From Eoetvoesiella caeni (GTDB taxonomy: Bacteria; Pseudomonadota; Gammaproteobacteria; Burkholderiales; Burkholderiaceae_B), in contig NZ_QNRQ01000004.1 in assembly GCF_003315175.1 (NCBI RefSeq), forward strand, positions 277,735 to 341,734: a stretch of DNA of 64,000 nucleotides, written 5' to 3'. The translations under genes were made by a program, and so were the position numbers. This document shows positions 46,246-56,419 of this stretch, in pieces (the first letter of the stretch is position 1; each line of letters starts with the position of its first letter). The notes beneath the pieces were generated by a model that searched no databases, was not told the origin of the DNA, and worked only from the letters and a program-made list of their open reading frames with translations.

Positions 46246-46587
46246 ATGGAAACTAAATTCGCTGTTAAAGCGCTTGCCGCCATCGCGCACGAATCCCGCT
46301 TGGCCGCCTACCGCACCCTCATGCAGGCCGGCCCAGAGGGACTGCCGGCTGGTCAATTGGCTGAGATGATGGGGATTGCACCCTCTTCGTTGTCCTTTCA
46401 CCTGAAAGAACTCGTTAATGCCGATCTTTTAACCTCGCGCCAAGAGGGACGATTCGTTTTTTATTCAGTTAAGTACAACTCGATGACAAGTCTGTTGGCG
46501 TACCTAACCGAAAACTGCTGTGGTGGCAACCCGTGTACGTCCGTCCGAAACGACATGTGCGCCAATACCCAAGACGCAACGCAATAA
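46246..46587 (+). CDS. arsR: ArsR-family repressor (third copy)
   Basis: The 113-residue winged-helix protein reads AIAHESRLAAYRTLMQAGPEGLPAGQLAEMMGIAPSSLSFHLKELVNADLL and ends with a Cys cluster (ENCCGGNPC). It resembles the first arsR in its C-terminal cysteines and in its promoter site. It heads a unit with two LMW-PTP-type arsC genes, arsB and chrA. A short leader without a clear ribosome site precedes the ATG. Confidence 0.93.
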   Translation: METKFAVKALAAIAHESRLAAYRTLMQAGPEGLPAGQLAEMMGIAPSSLSFHLKELVNADLLTSRQEGRFVFYSVKYNSMTSLLAYLTENCCGGNPCTSVRNDMCANTQDATQ

Positions 46588-46647
46588 ACATCACCGCTGG
46601 TTCCACAAAGTCAACGGTCCAGTTAATCTAGTCGTGGAAGTATTATT

Positions 46648-47169
46648 ATGTCGGACAAAATCTATAACACCCTCTTCCTTTGCACAGGCAACTCAGCGCG
46701 CAGCATCATGGCAGAAGTGTTGCTTAATCATCTAGGCCGGGATCGTTTTAGGGCGTACAGCGCTGGCAGCCACCCCGGCGCCCAGGTGAATCCCCTTACT
46801 CTTGAAGTCCTTCAGTCGACTCGTCTGCAAGTAGAAGGCTTATGCAGTAAAAGTTGGGACGAGTTTGCTCGACCAGGGGCGCCTCAATTGGACTTTGTTA
46901 TCACCCTTTGTGATAGTGCAGCCGGAGAAGTATGCCCTGTGTGGCCGGGCCAACCGATTACCGCGCATTGGGGGTTTGAAGACCCATCGGCTTTTGAAGG
47001 AACAGCCCAAGAAAAGCGTGAATTCTTCGACAAAATCTTTCGTCAAATTGCAAATCGCATCAAGATTTTCAATAGCTTGCCATTGACAAAGCTGGATCGT
47101 GTGGCGATTAAGCGCGAGCTCGACGCACTGGGCGATCGGGTAACGCAAACAAGCACCATCGCTCCTTAA
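46648..47169 (+). CDS. arsC: Arsenate reductase ArsC, LMW phosphatase type (first)
   Basis: The 173-residue protein has the P-loop CTGNSAR (C-x5-R) near residue 12, and the family stretches FRAYSAGSHPGAQVNPL, DFVITLCDSAAGEVCPVWPG and HWGFEDPSAFEGT. The resolving cysteines expected in this type lie in LCDSAAGEVC. It belongs to the low-molecular-weight tyrosine phosphatase fold and is reduced by thioredoxin or mycothiol/glutaredoxin-like systems depending on the host. It follows arsR. Confidence 0.92.
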   Translation: MSDKIYNTLFLCTGNSARSIMAEVLLNHLGRDRFRAYSAGSHPGAQVNPLTLEVLQSTRLQVEGLCSKSWDEFARPGAPQLDFVITLCDSAAGEVCPVWPGQPITAHWGFEDPSAFEGTAQEKREFFDKIFRQIANRIKIFNSLPLTKLDRVAIKRELDALGDRVTQTSTIAP

Positions 47170-47273
47170 TGACTCTATGCGCGTGAAAAGGGCCCTTCAA
47201 CGTGACCGCCCTTTAGCGGCGGGCCTGAGTCTCTTGTCAGAAACACCTTCCCCACCTCTTTTGTACTGCACAT

Positions 47274-47753
47274 ATGAACGTCCTTTTCCTATGCACGGGT
47301 AATTCGTGCCGCTCTATCCTGGCCGAAGCCACTTTCAATCATCTTGCCCCCGCTGGCTGGAAGGCCATGAGTGCTGGTAGCCAGCCCACAGGCCAAGTAC
47401 ACCCTAGGTCTTTGGCGTTGCTTGCGCGCGAAGGTATTTCAACAGACGGCTATTTCAGCAAGTCTTGGGATAATCTGCCGCTGACGCCCGACGTGGTCGT
47501 CACCGTCTGTGCCAGTGCAGCAGGCGAAACCTGCCCTGCGTATCTGGGACCGGTCATACGTACTCATTGGGGCGTCGAAGACCCTGCCTACGCCACCGGT
47601 ACCGACGCAGAAATCGACGCGGCGTTCAATACGGCGTATCGCATTTTGCGCTGCCGTATTGAAGCATTCCTGGCTTTGCCACTTACAGATTTGAAAAGTG
47701 ACCCGGTACGCTTGAAAACCGAATTGGATCGCATCGGCGAGCTTCTTCCTTAA
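47274..47753 (+). CDS. arsC: Arsenate reductase ArsC, LMW phosphatase type (second)
   Basis: The 159-residue paralogue has P-loop CTGNSCRS near residue 7 and shares SAGSQPTGQVHPRSLALL, VVVTVCASAAGETCPAYLGP and HWGVEDPAYATGT with the previous gene. The two proteins are clearly diverged, so they are old paralogues or came from different sources rather than a recent tandem duplication. It lies between the first LMW arsC and arsB. Confidence 0.92.
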   Translation: MNVLFLCTGNSCRSILAEATFNHLAPAGWKAMSAGSQPTGQVHPRSLALLAREGISTDGYFSKSWDNLPLTPDVVVTVCASAAGETCPAYLGPVIRTHWGVEDPAYATGTDAEIDAAFNTAYRILRCRIEAFLALPLTDLKSDPVRLKTELDRIGELLP

Positions 47754-47850
47754 TCTTAATGCATCGCCGCGAGCGTTTGCGAATTGACGCTTTGATTCTC
47801 AATGTCCCTCCCCGGGGCGCCTTCCCTTTTGCCGTAAAGAGAGACTCCAC

Positions 47851-49137
47851 GTGCTTGCTGCGCTATTGATTTTTATTGTCACCATCGTCCTGGTCATCTG
47901 GCAGCCACGCGGCTTGAACATAGGCTGGAGCGCTTCAATCGGCGCCTTGCTCGCGCTGGTTTTCGGCGTGGTCAGCTTGAGCGATATTCCCGTCGTCTGG
48001 CAGATCGTATGGAACGCGACCGGCACATTTGTGGCCATCATTATCATCAGCCTTCTGCTGGATGAAGCCGGCTTTTTTGAATGGACTGCATTGCACGTCG
48101 CCAGATGGGGGGGCGGGCGTGGCCGTCTCTTGTTCGCGCTGATCGTCTTGCTGGGGGCTGCGGTATCCGCGTTCTTTGCCAATGACGGTGCAGCCTTGAT
48201 CCTGACGCCCATCGTCATGGCCATGCTGTTGGCTTTAGGTTTCACGCCCGCCGCAACGCTGGCTTTCGTCATGGCGGCAGGCTTTATTGCCGATACGGCC
48301 AGCCTGCCGCTCATCGTGTCCAACCTGGTCAATATCGTTTCGGCGGATTTCTTCAATATCAGCTTTGCGCGATACGCCGCAGTCATGGCTCCGGTCAATG
48401 TTGTTTCCGTTGTCGCCACCCTGCTGGTTTTGTTGCTGTATTTTCACCGCAGCATTCCGGTTCGCTACGACGATAGTCAGCTCAAGGAACCGAAAGAGGT
48501 GATTCGCGATCTGGCGACCTTTCGCGCCGGTTGGGTGGTGCTAGGGTTGTTGCTGGTCAGCTTTTTCACCCTTGAAGGCTTCGGTGTGCCTGTCAGCGCC
48601 ATTGCGGCCCTGGGAGCGCTGGCACTGCTTATCGTTGCCGGACGCGGGCATAAAATCAGCACCCTCAAAGTCGTGCGTGAGGCGCCTTGGCCTATCGTGA
48701 TTTTCTCGCTGGGCATGTACTTGGTCGTTTATGGTTTGCGCAATGCCGGGCTGACGGACATGATCGCCAGCTTACTGGATTATTTCGCCAGTCATGGCTT
48801 GTGGGCGGCTACGCTGGGCACGGGCGTGCTGACCGCCCTGCTATCGTCCATTATGAATAACATGCCAACCGTTTTGGTCGGCGCGCTATCTATCGACGCC
48901 AGCCAGGCCACAGGCGTAGTCAAAGAAGCCATGATCTATGCCAATGTCATTGGCAGCGATCTTGGCCCCAAAATCACCCCCATAGGCAGCCTGGCCACAC
49001 TCCTGTGGCTGCACGTCCTGGCACGCAAGGGCATGGTGATCACCTGGGCTTATTACTTCAAAGTGGGTATTGTGCTGACCTTGCCGGTGTTGTTCGTTAC
49101 CCTGGCAGCACTTGCTGTACGCCTGGGTGCGTTATAA
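47851..49137 (+). CDS. arsB: Arsenite efflux pump ArsB
   Basis: The 428-residue protein has about 12 hydrophobic segments and ArsB motifs ([98 protein letters not shown]). It exports arsenite and antimonite by proton exchange; no arsA ATPase gene is visible. The start is GTG with GAGAG upstream. It gives the element a second arsenite exporter beside the ACR3-like one. Confidence 0.95.
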   Translation: MLAALLIFIVTIVLVIWQPRGLNIGWSASIGALLALVFGVVSLSDIPVVWQIVWNATGTFVAIIIISLLLDEAGFFEWTALHVARWGGGRGRLLFALIVLLGAAVSAFFANDGAALILTPIVMAMLLALGFTPAATLAFVMAAGFIADTASLPLIVSNLVNIVSADFFNISFARYAAVMAPVNVVSVVATLLVLLLYFHRSIPVRYDDSQLKEPKEVIRDLATFRAGWVVLGLLLVSFFTLEGFGVPVSAIAALGALALLIVAGRGHKISTLKVVREAPWPIVIFSLGMYLVVYGLRNAGLTDMIASLLDYFASHGLWAATLGTGVLTALLSSIMNNMPTVLVGALSIDASQATGVVKEAMIYANVIGSDLGPKITPIGSLATLLWLHVLARKGMVITWAYYFKVGIVLTLPVLFVTLAALAVRLGAL

Positions 49138-49176
49138 AGTCGCTCCTTGACTGATGTCTGCATATTAAGAGCGATC

Positions 49177-50382
49177 ATGCCCGATACCGCAGGAACTAAC
49201 CGTAGCCCTTGGGCTGTCTTTCTGATCTTTCTTCGACTGGGTCTTACCTCTTTCGGTGGCCCGGTTGCACATTTGGGTTACTTCCACGATGAGTTCGTGA
49301 CGCGACGGCAGTGGTTGAGCGAGCGCAGCTATGCGGATTTAGTGGCGCTCTGCCAATTTCTGCCGGGGCCGGCCAGCAGCCAGGTCGGGATCGCAGTGGG
49401 GCTGTCCCGCTCCGGCTATGCCGGAGCGTTGGCCGCGTGGGCGGGCTTCACTTTACCTTCAGCGATTGCCCTGATCCTGTTTGCGCTGGGCATGGCCAGT
49501 TACGGGGACGCCATGCCGCCCGGTGTGCTGCACGGGCTTAAGGTGGTGGCTGTGGCTGTGGTGGCTCAAGCGGTATGGGGGATGGCCCGCAAGCTTTGTC
49601 CTGATGCATCGCGCGTTACCATCATGGCGCTCGCGGCCTGCCTTGTTCTTCTGGTGCCGTCCGCATGGGCTCAAGTGGGCGTCATCATCATTGCTGCGAT
49701 CATCGGCCTTCTGTTTTTCAAACCTCAGCAAGGTTCAGAGCACGACCCTCTGCCGATTTTAATCAAGCGCCGAACTGGGCTGCTATGGCTGGCATTGTTT
49801 TTTGCGCTGTTGATAGGATTGCCGTTGCTGTCGGCCGTATCATCGAGCCAGGCGCTGTCGATGGTGGATGCTTTCTACCGCGCGGGGTCACTGGTATTTG
49901 GCGGCGGGCATGTTGTATTGCCGCTATTGCAAGCCGAAGTCGTGCCCGTCGGCTGGGTTGGCAATGAATCTTTTTTGGCGGGCTACGGCGCCGCGCAGGC
50001 AGTCCCCGGCCCTTTGTTCACATTCGCGGCTTTTCTCGGCGCCTCGATGAGCAGCACGCCTTCCGGCTGGTTGGGCGGTCTGATTTGCCTGTTGGCGATC
50101 TTCGCACCATCCTTTCTGCTCGTGGTGGGGGCATTGCCGTTCTGGGAGCACATTCGCCGTAACGTCCGCACGCAGGCTGCGCTTTTAGGCGTTAATGCTG
50201 CCGTGGTTGGTCTACTGCTGGCTGCCCTTTATCAGCCTGTATGGACGAGCGCGATTCATGCGCCGCAAGACTTTGGCTTGGCCCTTGTGGCGCTGGTCGC
50301 ACTCATGTTCTGGAAGCTGCCCCCATGGTTGCTTGTGATCGGCAGTGGTGTCGCGGGCTGGTTGCTAAGCGTGGTTCTATAA
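49177..50382 (+). CDS. chrA: Chromate transporter ChrA
   Basis: With the ATG at 49177 the protein has 401 residues. It has two homologous halves of about six helices, each with the ChrA signature region: FLRLGLTSFGGPVAHLGYFHDEFV...LCQFLPGPASSQ in the first half and FYRAGSLVFGGGHVVLPLLQAEVV...YGAAQAVPGPLFTFAAFLG in the second. It exports chromate. It lies 40 bases after arsB and could be part of the same transcript, as in several arsenic clusters. Confidence 0.93.
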   Translation: MPDTAGTNRSPWAVFLIFLRLGLTSFGGPVAHLGYFHDEFVTRRQWLSERSYADLVALCQFLPGPASSQVGIAVGLSRSGYAGALAAWAGFTLPSAIALILFALGMASYGDAMPPGVLHGLKVVAVAVVAQAVWGMARKLCPDASRVTIMALAACLVLLVPSAWAQVGVIIIAAIIGLLFFKPQQGSEHDPLPILIKRRTGLLWLALFFALLIGLPLLSAVSSSQALSMVDAFYRAGSLVFGGGHVVLPLLQAEVVPVGWVGNESFLAGYGAAQAVPGPLFTFAAFLGASMSSTPSGWLGGLICLLAIFAPSFLLVVGALPFWEHIRRNVRTQAALLGVNAAVVGLLLAALYQPVWTSAIHAPQDFGLALVALVALMFWKLPPWLLVIGSGVAGWLLSVVL

Positions 50383-50437
50383 GGTTCCGGATAGCCCATC
50401 GGAGCCAGGCGCCTGCAGTGAACAGCTAGCCTGGTGC

Positions 50438-51247
50438 TCAAATAAGCCGCTGGCGTACTTTTGCGGTGACCCATTCGCTGACCACAACGGTGGCGAAGAT
50501 CACGATCAGCAACATGAATACTTTCGGCCAGGCCAATGTGCCTAGAGCCGATTCCAGCTTGACTCCTATGCCGCCGGCGCCGACCAGCCCCAGCACGGTG
50601 GATTCCCGTATGTTGATATCCCAACGAAATACGGTCACCCCTGCCAGGGTTGGCGCAATTTGCGGAAAGACACCCCAGGCCATGACCTGTGCAGAACCTG
50701 CTCCTGTGGCGGTAATGGCTTCCACTTGCTGGGTATCGATCTCTTCTATCGCCTCGTAAAGCAGTTTACCGATGAAGCCGATGGAACGCAGGGCAATGGC
50801 GACCACCCCGGCCAATACGCCCGGCCCCAGAATAGCCACCAATAGCAAGGCCCAGATCAAGGAGTTGATCGAGCGCGACGCAACAATAGCCAGCAAGGCA
50901 AAGGGCCTGATCCAGGCCGTGCTGGGTGTGGTATTTCGCGCCGCTAGAAAGGCAATAGGTACGGCGATGAGCGTACCCAGCAAGGTGCCTAACGTGGCAA
51001 TATTTAATGTTTCCCACAGCGGCCACAGCAGTTCCCGGGTGTAGCGCCAATCCGGAGGGAGCATCCTGGCGCCAATATCGGCGGCCTGCTTGGGCGCGTC
51101 AGCCACAAAGGACCAGATGGTGTCTTGGGTCATGACTTGAAAGGCCCACGATACCAAGGCCAGTCCCAGGACCCAGGCGGCAAACACGAGCAGATCTTGC
51201 CTCGGGCTGCGCACGCGCCACGTTAGAGTATTTTTTTGCGTATCCAT
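50438..51247 (-). CDS. phnE: Phosphonate-type ABC permease PhnE (second)
   Basis: The 269-residue permease has about six helices and the permease loop EEIDTQQVEAITATGAGSAQVMAWGVFPQIAPTLAGVTVFRWDINIRESTVLGLVGAGGIG. This is the PhnE pattern, also used by phosphite (PtxC-like) transporters. Its start lies inside the end of the other phnE gene (25-base overlap). It is the last gene of the long minus-strand array; chrA ends 55 bases away on the opposite strand. Confidence 0.9.
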   Translation of the reverse strand: MDTQKNTLTWRVRSPRQDLLVFAAWVLGLALVSWAFQVMTQDTIWSFVADAPKQAADIGARMLPPDWRYTRELLWPLWETLNIATLGTLLGTLIAVPIAFLAARNTTPSTAWIRPFALLAIVASRSINSLIWALLLVAILGPGVLAGVVAIALRSIGFIGKLLYEAIEEIDTQQVEAITATGAGSAQVMAWGVFPQIAPTLAGVTVFRWDINIRESTVLGLVGAGGIGVKLESALGTLAWPKVFMLLIVIFATVVVSEWVTAKVRQRLI

Positions 51248-52035
51248 CCCGATCCGTACTCAGCGAGCATGACAATGGCGATAATGACGATAAGAATAGC
51301 GGCGGCGGTATCGAACTCGTAGCGATCCATGGCGGTATTGAGCGTGGCGCCTATACCTCCGGCCCCAACAATGCCAATGACTGACGACTCGCGAAAGTTG
51401 ATATCCAGGCGATAAAGCGACAAGCCCACCAAGCGCGGCATAATCTGCGACAGCACGGCAAAATCCAGCACTTGCGCGGTTGACGCACCGGTTGCGCGCA
51501 GAGCCTCCAACTGAGCCCCCTGCACTTCCTCGATGTCTTCGGCCAGCAACTTGGCGAGAAAACCGATGGTGGCGAACGTGAGTGTCAGAAAGCCCGCGAA
51601 AGGGCCGAAACCGAACATGGCGACCAGCAGTATGGCCACAATGATCTCGTTCAGCGTCCGGGAAACCGCAATGAATCCTCTGCAGAACAGGTATATCCCG
51701 GCGGGCGCCACATTGCGGGCAGCGCCTAGGGCAAACGGTATGGACAGTACAATCCCCAGCGCCGTTGCAGTGATCGCCATGGTCAGGCTTTCCCGAAAGC
51801 CCAGCAGAATGTCCGAGTATCGCGACACAAAGTCGGGCTGTACAAAGGCGGCGATAAATTTCCCGCCACGCACCAACCCTTCCGAAACCCGCGCCCAATT
51901 GACGTCCAATGAAAGTATGGCCAGGGTCAAATAAAACATGACGCCCAGCAGTAAGCTATGGCGCAGCCAGGCGCGGGCGATGAATGGCGGCTTGCGCCAG
52001 GTGTCCGGCAATGTTGATGAGCTCAAGGTAGACAT
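51223..52035 (-). CDS. phnE: Phosphonate-type ABC permease PhnE (first)
   Basis: The 270-residue permease resembles the following gene: EDIEEVQGAQLEALRATGASTAQVLDFAVLSQIMPRLVGLSLYRLDINFRESSVIGIVGAGGIG. Two permease genes suggest a heterodimeric channel. It follows phnC by 11 bases. Confidence 0.9.
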   Translation of the reverse strand: MSTLSSSTLPDTWRKPPFIARAWLRHSLLLGVMFYLTLAILSLDVNWARVSEGLVRGGKFIAAFVQPDFVSRYSDILLGFRESLTMAITATALGIVLSIPFALGAARNVAPAGIYLFCRGFIAVSRTLNEIIVAILLVAMFGFGPFAGFLTLTFATIGFLAKLLAEDIEEVQGAQLEALRATGASTAQVLDFAVLSQIMPRLVGLSLYRLDINFRESSVIGIVGAGGIGATLNTAMDRYEFDTAAAILIVIIAIVMLAEYGSGWIRKKIL

Positions 52036-52046
52036 AATGTAAACGT

Positions 52047-52877
52047 CTAGCCGACAGCGGCCAGCGACGCCATTTGATCGTCAAAATCGTTGGCGATGGT
52101 GCTGGTGTTGCCAGCCAGACGATCCGTGATGCTGGACCAGTCTTCGTCCCCGTAGATGTCGGTCAACACCTTGTGATCCACCTGCGTGGCAGGACCGTCA
52201 TAGACCATCATGCCCTGCCGCAAGCCAACTATTCTGGGCAGGAACTCCGTGGCCAGCACGACATCGTGTATGTTGATAATGGCAGCAAGCTTATGCTCGG
52301 CGCACAATGTCAAGATCAACCGCATAATCTGCCGGGATGTTTTCGGATCCAGGCTGGCCGTGGGCTCGTCGATCAACAAGAAGGCGGGCCGCTGCATCAA
52401 AGCCCTGGCAATGCCGACGCGCTGGCGCTGCCCGCCAGAGAGCGCGTCGGCACGCTTGTTTTCCATGCCGGCAAGACCTACACGTTCAAGCAGAGAATAA
52501 GCCAGCTGGATATCTTTCGAGGGAAATCGCCTGAACCAACTTGGCCAGAATCGGGTGTACCCCAATCGCCCCGACAGCAGGTTTTCCATGACCGTCAAGC
52601 GTTCTACCAGCGCATATTCCTGAAAGATCATGCCGATTTGACGCCGGGCCATTCGCAGACCCTGCCGTCCGGCATGAGCCAGATCCTGGCCATCCAATAA
52701 CACCTGGCCTTGTGTCGGCTCAACCAATCTGTTTATACAGCGTATTAGTGTAGATTTACCCGCCCCTGAAGGGCCGATCAAGCCCAGCACTTGCCCTGCG
52801 GGAACCGACAGGCTGACCCCACGCAAAGCGGGGTCGCCGGTTGGATAGCGCTTGTGTAGTTCTTTGATTTCCAGCAC
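52047..52877 (-). CDS. phnC: Phosphonate-type ABC ATPase PhnC
   Basis: A GTG start gives 276 residues: Walker [11 protein letters not shown]-loop [25 protein letters not shown], signature [16 protein letters not shown], Walker [15 protein letters not shown]-loop NIHDV. This sequence set is typical of PhnC. It starts 12 bases after the PhnD gene stop. It drives import through the two PhnE subunits. Confidence 0.92.
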   Translation of the reverse strand: MLEIKELHKRYPTGDPALRGVSLSVPAGQVLGLIGPSGAGKSTLIRCINRLVEPTQGQVLLDGQDLAHAGRQGLRMARRQIGMIFQEYALVERLTVMENLLSGRLGYTRFWPSWFRRFPSKDIQLAYSLLERVGLAGMENKRADALSGGQRQRVGIARALMQRPAFLLIDEPTASLDPKTSRQIMRLILTLCAEHKLAAIINIHDVVLATEFLPRIVGLRQGMMVYDGPATQVDHKVLTDIYGDEDWSSITDRLAGNTSTIANDFDDQMASLAAVG

Positions 52878-52889
52878 GGTATCGGCGCT

Positions 52890-53894
52890 TTACTTGCAGG
52901 TATAGGCCACGCCCATCGCACGATCGATATCGCGCACCACCTGCCAGTATTCTTTGTAGGTGATAGGCATGAATTTTTCTTGTGGCGGCTGGGCAGTGTT
53001 GAACTCCTTGGCCAGGTCCGACCCTTCCCATTCAAATGTAAAAAAGGCTTCTTTGACTTTTTCCGCCAGTTCCGGCTTCAGGTTGTGTGCATAACCATAT
53101 CCGGTTGTTGGGAAGGTTTGCGACTTGTAGATAATATTGAACTGTTCAGGCTTGACGGTACCGCGCGCTTCCATGCGTTGCTTGACCGAATTGGCCACTG
53201 CGGCGGCCGGATAATCCTTGTTGGCAACACCTAGGATGGAGTTGTCATGCTTGCCCGAGAACATCGGCGTGTAGTCTTTGTCCGCTTCCATTTTGAATTG
53301 GTCGCGCAGCAGGGCCGAAGGCGCCTTGTAGCCGGAGTTGGATGTTTCCGATGTGAAAGCCATGCGCTTTCCCCGGATATCTTCGACCTTCTCGATGCCG
53401 CTGCCGGGATGGGTGATGATTTCCATTTCGTAGCCGAACTTATCATCCTTGGACACCATCATCGTAAAAGGAACGAAACCTGCACAATTCACCGCCAGCG
53501 GGTTGGAGCCTGTATTGAAGCCGGCTACATGCAGACGGCCGGCGCGCATGGCTTCCAGTTGAGCCGCGTTGCTCTGAACCGGGAAAAACTGAACTTTCTT
53601 GCCGGTGACCTTGGACATATGCTGGATAAAACCGTCCCACACCTTGGCATAAACCGCCGGATCTTCCACGGGGGTGTAAGCAAACACTAATGTGCTGGGA
53701 TCCACCCACTCTTTGGAATCGGTAGGTGCATCAGCGACCAGATCGCCATCTTTGTCCTGGTAGCGAGCGTCCATCGCATGCGCGGCACTGCCTAGCAATG
53801 CCGCAGCCGCCAGGGCGATAGCGGTAAACAACTTGTGTGGCACAAAGGAACTTGTATGTGAAGCGGCGGGCTTCAATTTAAGGGCGGCATTCAT
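52890..53894 (-). CDS. phnD: PhnD-type periplasmic binding protein
   Basis: The ATG at 53894 with GGAG upstream gives 334 residues with a signal peptide (LFTAIALAAAALLGSAAHA). The domain reads LVFAYTPVEDPAVYAKVWDGFIQHMSKVTGKKVQFFPVQSNAAQLEAMRAGRLHVAGFNTGSNPLAVNCAG, as in phosphate/phosphite/phosphonate-binding PhnD proteins. AioX in this window is of the same superfamily. The substrate is unknown: phosphonate, phosphite or a related arsenical are possible. It lies 112 bases after the MFS gene. Confidence 0.88.
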   Translation of the reverse strand: MNAALKLKPAASHTSSFVPHKLFTAIALAAAALLGSAAHAMDARYQDKDGDLVADAPTDSKEWVDPSTLVFAYTPVEDPAVYAKVWDGFIQHMSKVTGKKVQFFPVQSNAAQLEAMRAGRLHVAGFNTGSNPLAVNCAGFVPFTMMVSKDDKFGYEMEIITHPGSGIEKVEDIRGKRMAFTSETSNSGYKAPSALLRDQFKMEADKDYTPMFSGKHDNSILGVANKDYPAAAVANSVKQRMEARGTVKPEQFNIIYKSQTFPTTGYGYAHNLKPELAEKVKEAFFTFEWEGSDLAKEFNTAQPPQEKFMPITYKEYWQVVRDIDRAMGVAYTCK

Positions 53895-54006
53895 GGTTAT
53901 CTCCGTTTGCAATGCCGACACTATATGAATGGTTTGTTTCAGGCGTGTGACTAATGACTACATAACCGAGATTGCGGCCGGAGCAGATACGCGTGGCTTT
54001 ATTGAG

Positions 54007-55272
54007 TTATGGGGAATGCGGCAATTTGACACGACTGGCCCATGCCGCCAGCCAAAAACTCAAGGTAAGGAGTGCGGCGCAGGCGGCAATAGACCACACT
54101 ACGACGTCATAGGACATTGTCCTCGACCAAAGCCATGCGGCCACTAGGGGCGCTACGGCTCTGGCCAGCGTGCTGGGAAAGGTCAATAGGCCATTAATTG
54201 CGCCATAGGCCCTGCGGCTGAGCATTTCAGGCACTACCAAGCCCCGCACAATGGTAAAAATACCGTTGCTGGCGCCGTATACAACGCATGCCGCGGTAAT
54301 AACCCACATGCTTGAAGGCCCAATCGCTAAAACGATAAACACCAAGGGGAATACCGCAACGACAAAGGTTCCGATACGCCGCATGGATGTTCCGGAGCCA
54401 AAGATGCTGATCAGGACCCGGCCCGCCACTTGGGCCGGCCCTATGGTGGCAATGGCCCAGACCACATTGCTGGTCGACAGCCCCCCTTCAAGCAGCAGCG
54501 GATACATGTGAAAGGTGAACGCTGTGAACGCGCCGGCGTAAGCGGTAAGTGCCAGCATCAACAGCCAAAAAACCGGCGTATGAAACGCTGCCCTGACTGC
54601 TTGCTTATCGGTGGCAAGCGGGCTCTCATGGTGGGATTGATTAAAGTGCACAGCATCTTTTTCGGACCGAATAAATCCAAAATGTGCCACCGCGCAAACC
54701 AGCCCATTGATAAGGGCTAACACCAGCAGGGCCTCACGCCAGCCCCAATGGTCCAACAAGAACTGCACTAGGGGTATAAATACAGTGCTGGCAAAACCAC
54801 CCCACAATGTTATGGCCGTAATGCCTGCTCGAGCCCTGCCCGCTCCGACGCGTCGGGCAATTACGGCAAAAGCGGGTTCGTATAACGCCGCTGCCTGCAA
54901 GCCACCGATACCGGCAATAAGCAAATAAAACCCGATCAGACTATCGACCTGCGACCAAAGGGCCAACAGCACCGCCGCCATGAGCGATGCACCGCCCATC
55001 AGCATCCTGCCGTGGCCTTTATCGACGGCAACACCGACTGGGTAGGCGAGAAATCCGGCGATCACCAGTCCTATCGTTGCGGCACCATACACGTCTGTCT
55101 TGGACCAGCCCAGCTCGGCCATCATGGCCTCAGCAATCAAGGGGAAGCTGTAGTACAACGACCCCCATGCGCAGATTTGTCCGATCCCCAGCGCCGTGAT
55201 CAGTGCGTACGGACTCTGCGTTGAGCCTGACGGCCTGGACAAATCCTGCATCTCTACATCAGTATTGGACAT
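54007..55272 (-). CDS. MFS transporter next to arsO
   Basis: With the ATG at 55272 the protein has 421 residues and about 12 membrane helices, with the MFS loop GVAVDKGHGRMLMGG (around residue 68). It belongs to the oxalate/formate-antiporter-like or MFS_1 group as far as can be judged. It starts 14 bases after the arsO stop, so the two are co-expressed. Arsenic-linked MFS exporters such as ArsJ or ArsK exist, but no partner GAPDH gene (for ArsJ) is here and I cannot assign either name. Efflux of an oxidised product is a reasonable guess. Confidence 0.8.
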   Translation of the reverse strand: MSNTDVEMQDLSRPSGSTQSPYALITALGIGQICAWGSLYYSFPLIAEAMMAELGWSKTDVYGAATIGLVIAGFLAYPVGVAVDKGHGRMLMGGASLMAAVLLALWSQVDSLIGFYLLIAGIGGLQAAALYEPAFAVIARRVGAGRARAGITAITLWGGFASTVFIPLVQFLLDHWGWREALLVLALINGLVCAVAHFGFIRSEKDAVHFNQSHHESPLATDKQAVRAAFHTPVFWLLMLALTAYAGAFTAFTFHMYPLLLEGGLSTSNVVWAIATIGPAQVAGRVLISIFGSGTSMRRIGTFVVAVFPLVFIVLAIGPSSMWVITAACVVYGASNGIFTIVRGLVVPEMLSRRAYGAINGLLTFPSTLARAVAPLVAAWLWSRTMSYDVVVWSIAACAALLTLSFWLAAWASRVKLPHSP

Positions 55273-55285
55273 GATCGCGTTTGTT

Positions 55286-56407
55286 CTAGGATTGTATAAA
55301 CGCTTGGGTTTCCAGCACCTGGGCCACTTCAAGAGCCGTGGCTTTGGCATAACGCATTACGCCGACCAGTGTTGCCGAAGCGAAACCAGTCCATTCGCCA
55401 TAACCTACCAACCATAAACCAGGCACGTCTACAGACTGAGTTCCGGACAGGGCTATTTTTCCATCAACGCCAACAGCGCCCAGCGATTTCAGGTGTTCCA
55501 ATGCCGGCCGAAACCCGGTGCACCAAATGACTGCATCGGCTACCGTGTGCGACCCATCTTGCCAGATCACGCCCCTGTCCGTGAACTCACGAAATGGACG
55601 TACTGAATGCAAAGCACCACGGTCGCGCGCAGCTTTGACTGACTCCACCATGACCACGTCGCCTAAGCCACCAGGCGGATCTTGTAATATGCGCCCTTCT
55701 TGCTGCGCCTTCCATTTGGCGGTTGCCCGTTCGAACAGGACACGGCCATCCACATCGTCCGGCAGGAAAATTGGTTCCGTTTGTGTTACCCATGTTGTCT
55801 TGGCCACACGCGATACCTCGGCCAGAATCTGAGCACCGGAATTTCCGCCTCCTACTACGAGCACCGTCTTGTCGGCAAATGGCGCCGCGTTGCGATAGCG
55901 TGCTGAATGTATTTGCAGCCCGGTATAAGAGAGATGATTGGGATAGGCCGGGATAAAGGGATGGCTCCAGGTTCCCGTCGCGCTGATGACTGCGCGGGCA
56001 TGCCATACGCCGCGATCTGTATGCACTACAAAGCCATCTTCGCCTCGTAGAACGTCCGTCACCGATACCGGCCTCTCTATCGAGAAATCGTACCGTTTTT
56101 CATACTGCGCTAAATACTTCACGACGTCATCGCGCTCTGGATAGCCAGACACAGCCGGCATACTCCAACCGGGCAAGGAACTCCACTGCGCAGGAGAAAA
56201 CAGATGCAAGGATTCCCAGCCGTGGACCCATGCGCCACCCGGTACGTGCCCATTATCCAGTATTACAAAGCTTAAAGAAGTGCGCCTTAGAAAATACGCG
56301 ATAGCCAGGGCAGACTGGCCGCCGCCAACAATCACGACATCGAATGTTTGCCCGCTTGTACCGGCTGATATGCTTTTCGAGCACAAATGCTGTCCTTGTT
56401 CTGCCAT
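55286..56407 (-). CDS. arsO: ArsO-family flavin monooxygenase
   Basis: The 373-residue protein has an FAD-binding [15 protein letters not shown] motif (about 28-42), the NADPH motif [18 protein letters not shown] (around 182) and the ArsO-typical [26 protein letters not shown] (around 58). [11 protein letters not shown] and IWCTGFRP are further flavoprotein monooxygenase motifs. ArsO genes are found in ars clusters; the substrate is not firmly established. It starts 12 bases after the preceding flavoprotein stop. Confidence 0.87.
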   Translation of the reverse strand: MAEQGQHLCSKSISAGTSGQTFDVVIVGGGQSALAIAYFLRRTSLSFVILDNGHVPGGAWVHGWESLHLFSPAQWSSLPGWSMPAVSGYPERDDVVKYLAQYEKRYDFSIERPVSVTDVLRGEDGFVVHTDRGVWHARAVISATGTWSHPFIPAYPNHLSYTGLQIHSARYRNAAPFADKTVLVVGGGNSGAQILAEVSRVAKTTWVTQTEPIFLPDDVDGRVLFERATAKWKAQQEGRILQDPPGGLGDVVMVESVKAARDRGALHSVRPFREFTDRGVIWQDGSHTVADAVIWCTGFRPALEHLKSLGAVGVDGKIALSGTQSVDVPGLWLVGYGEWTGFASATLVGVMRYAKATALEVAQVLETQAFIQS

Positions 56408-56419
56408 AACTGTTTTACC

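Noticed and set aside
47799..48419. 206-codon minus-strand ORF opposite arsB
   Set aside because: Shadow of arsB with composition explained by reversed hydrophobic codons.
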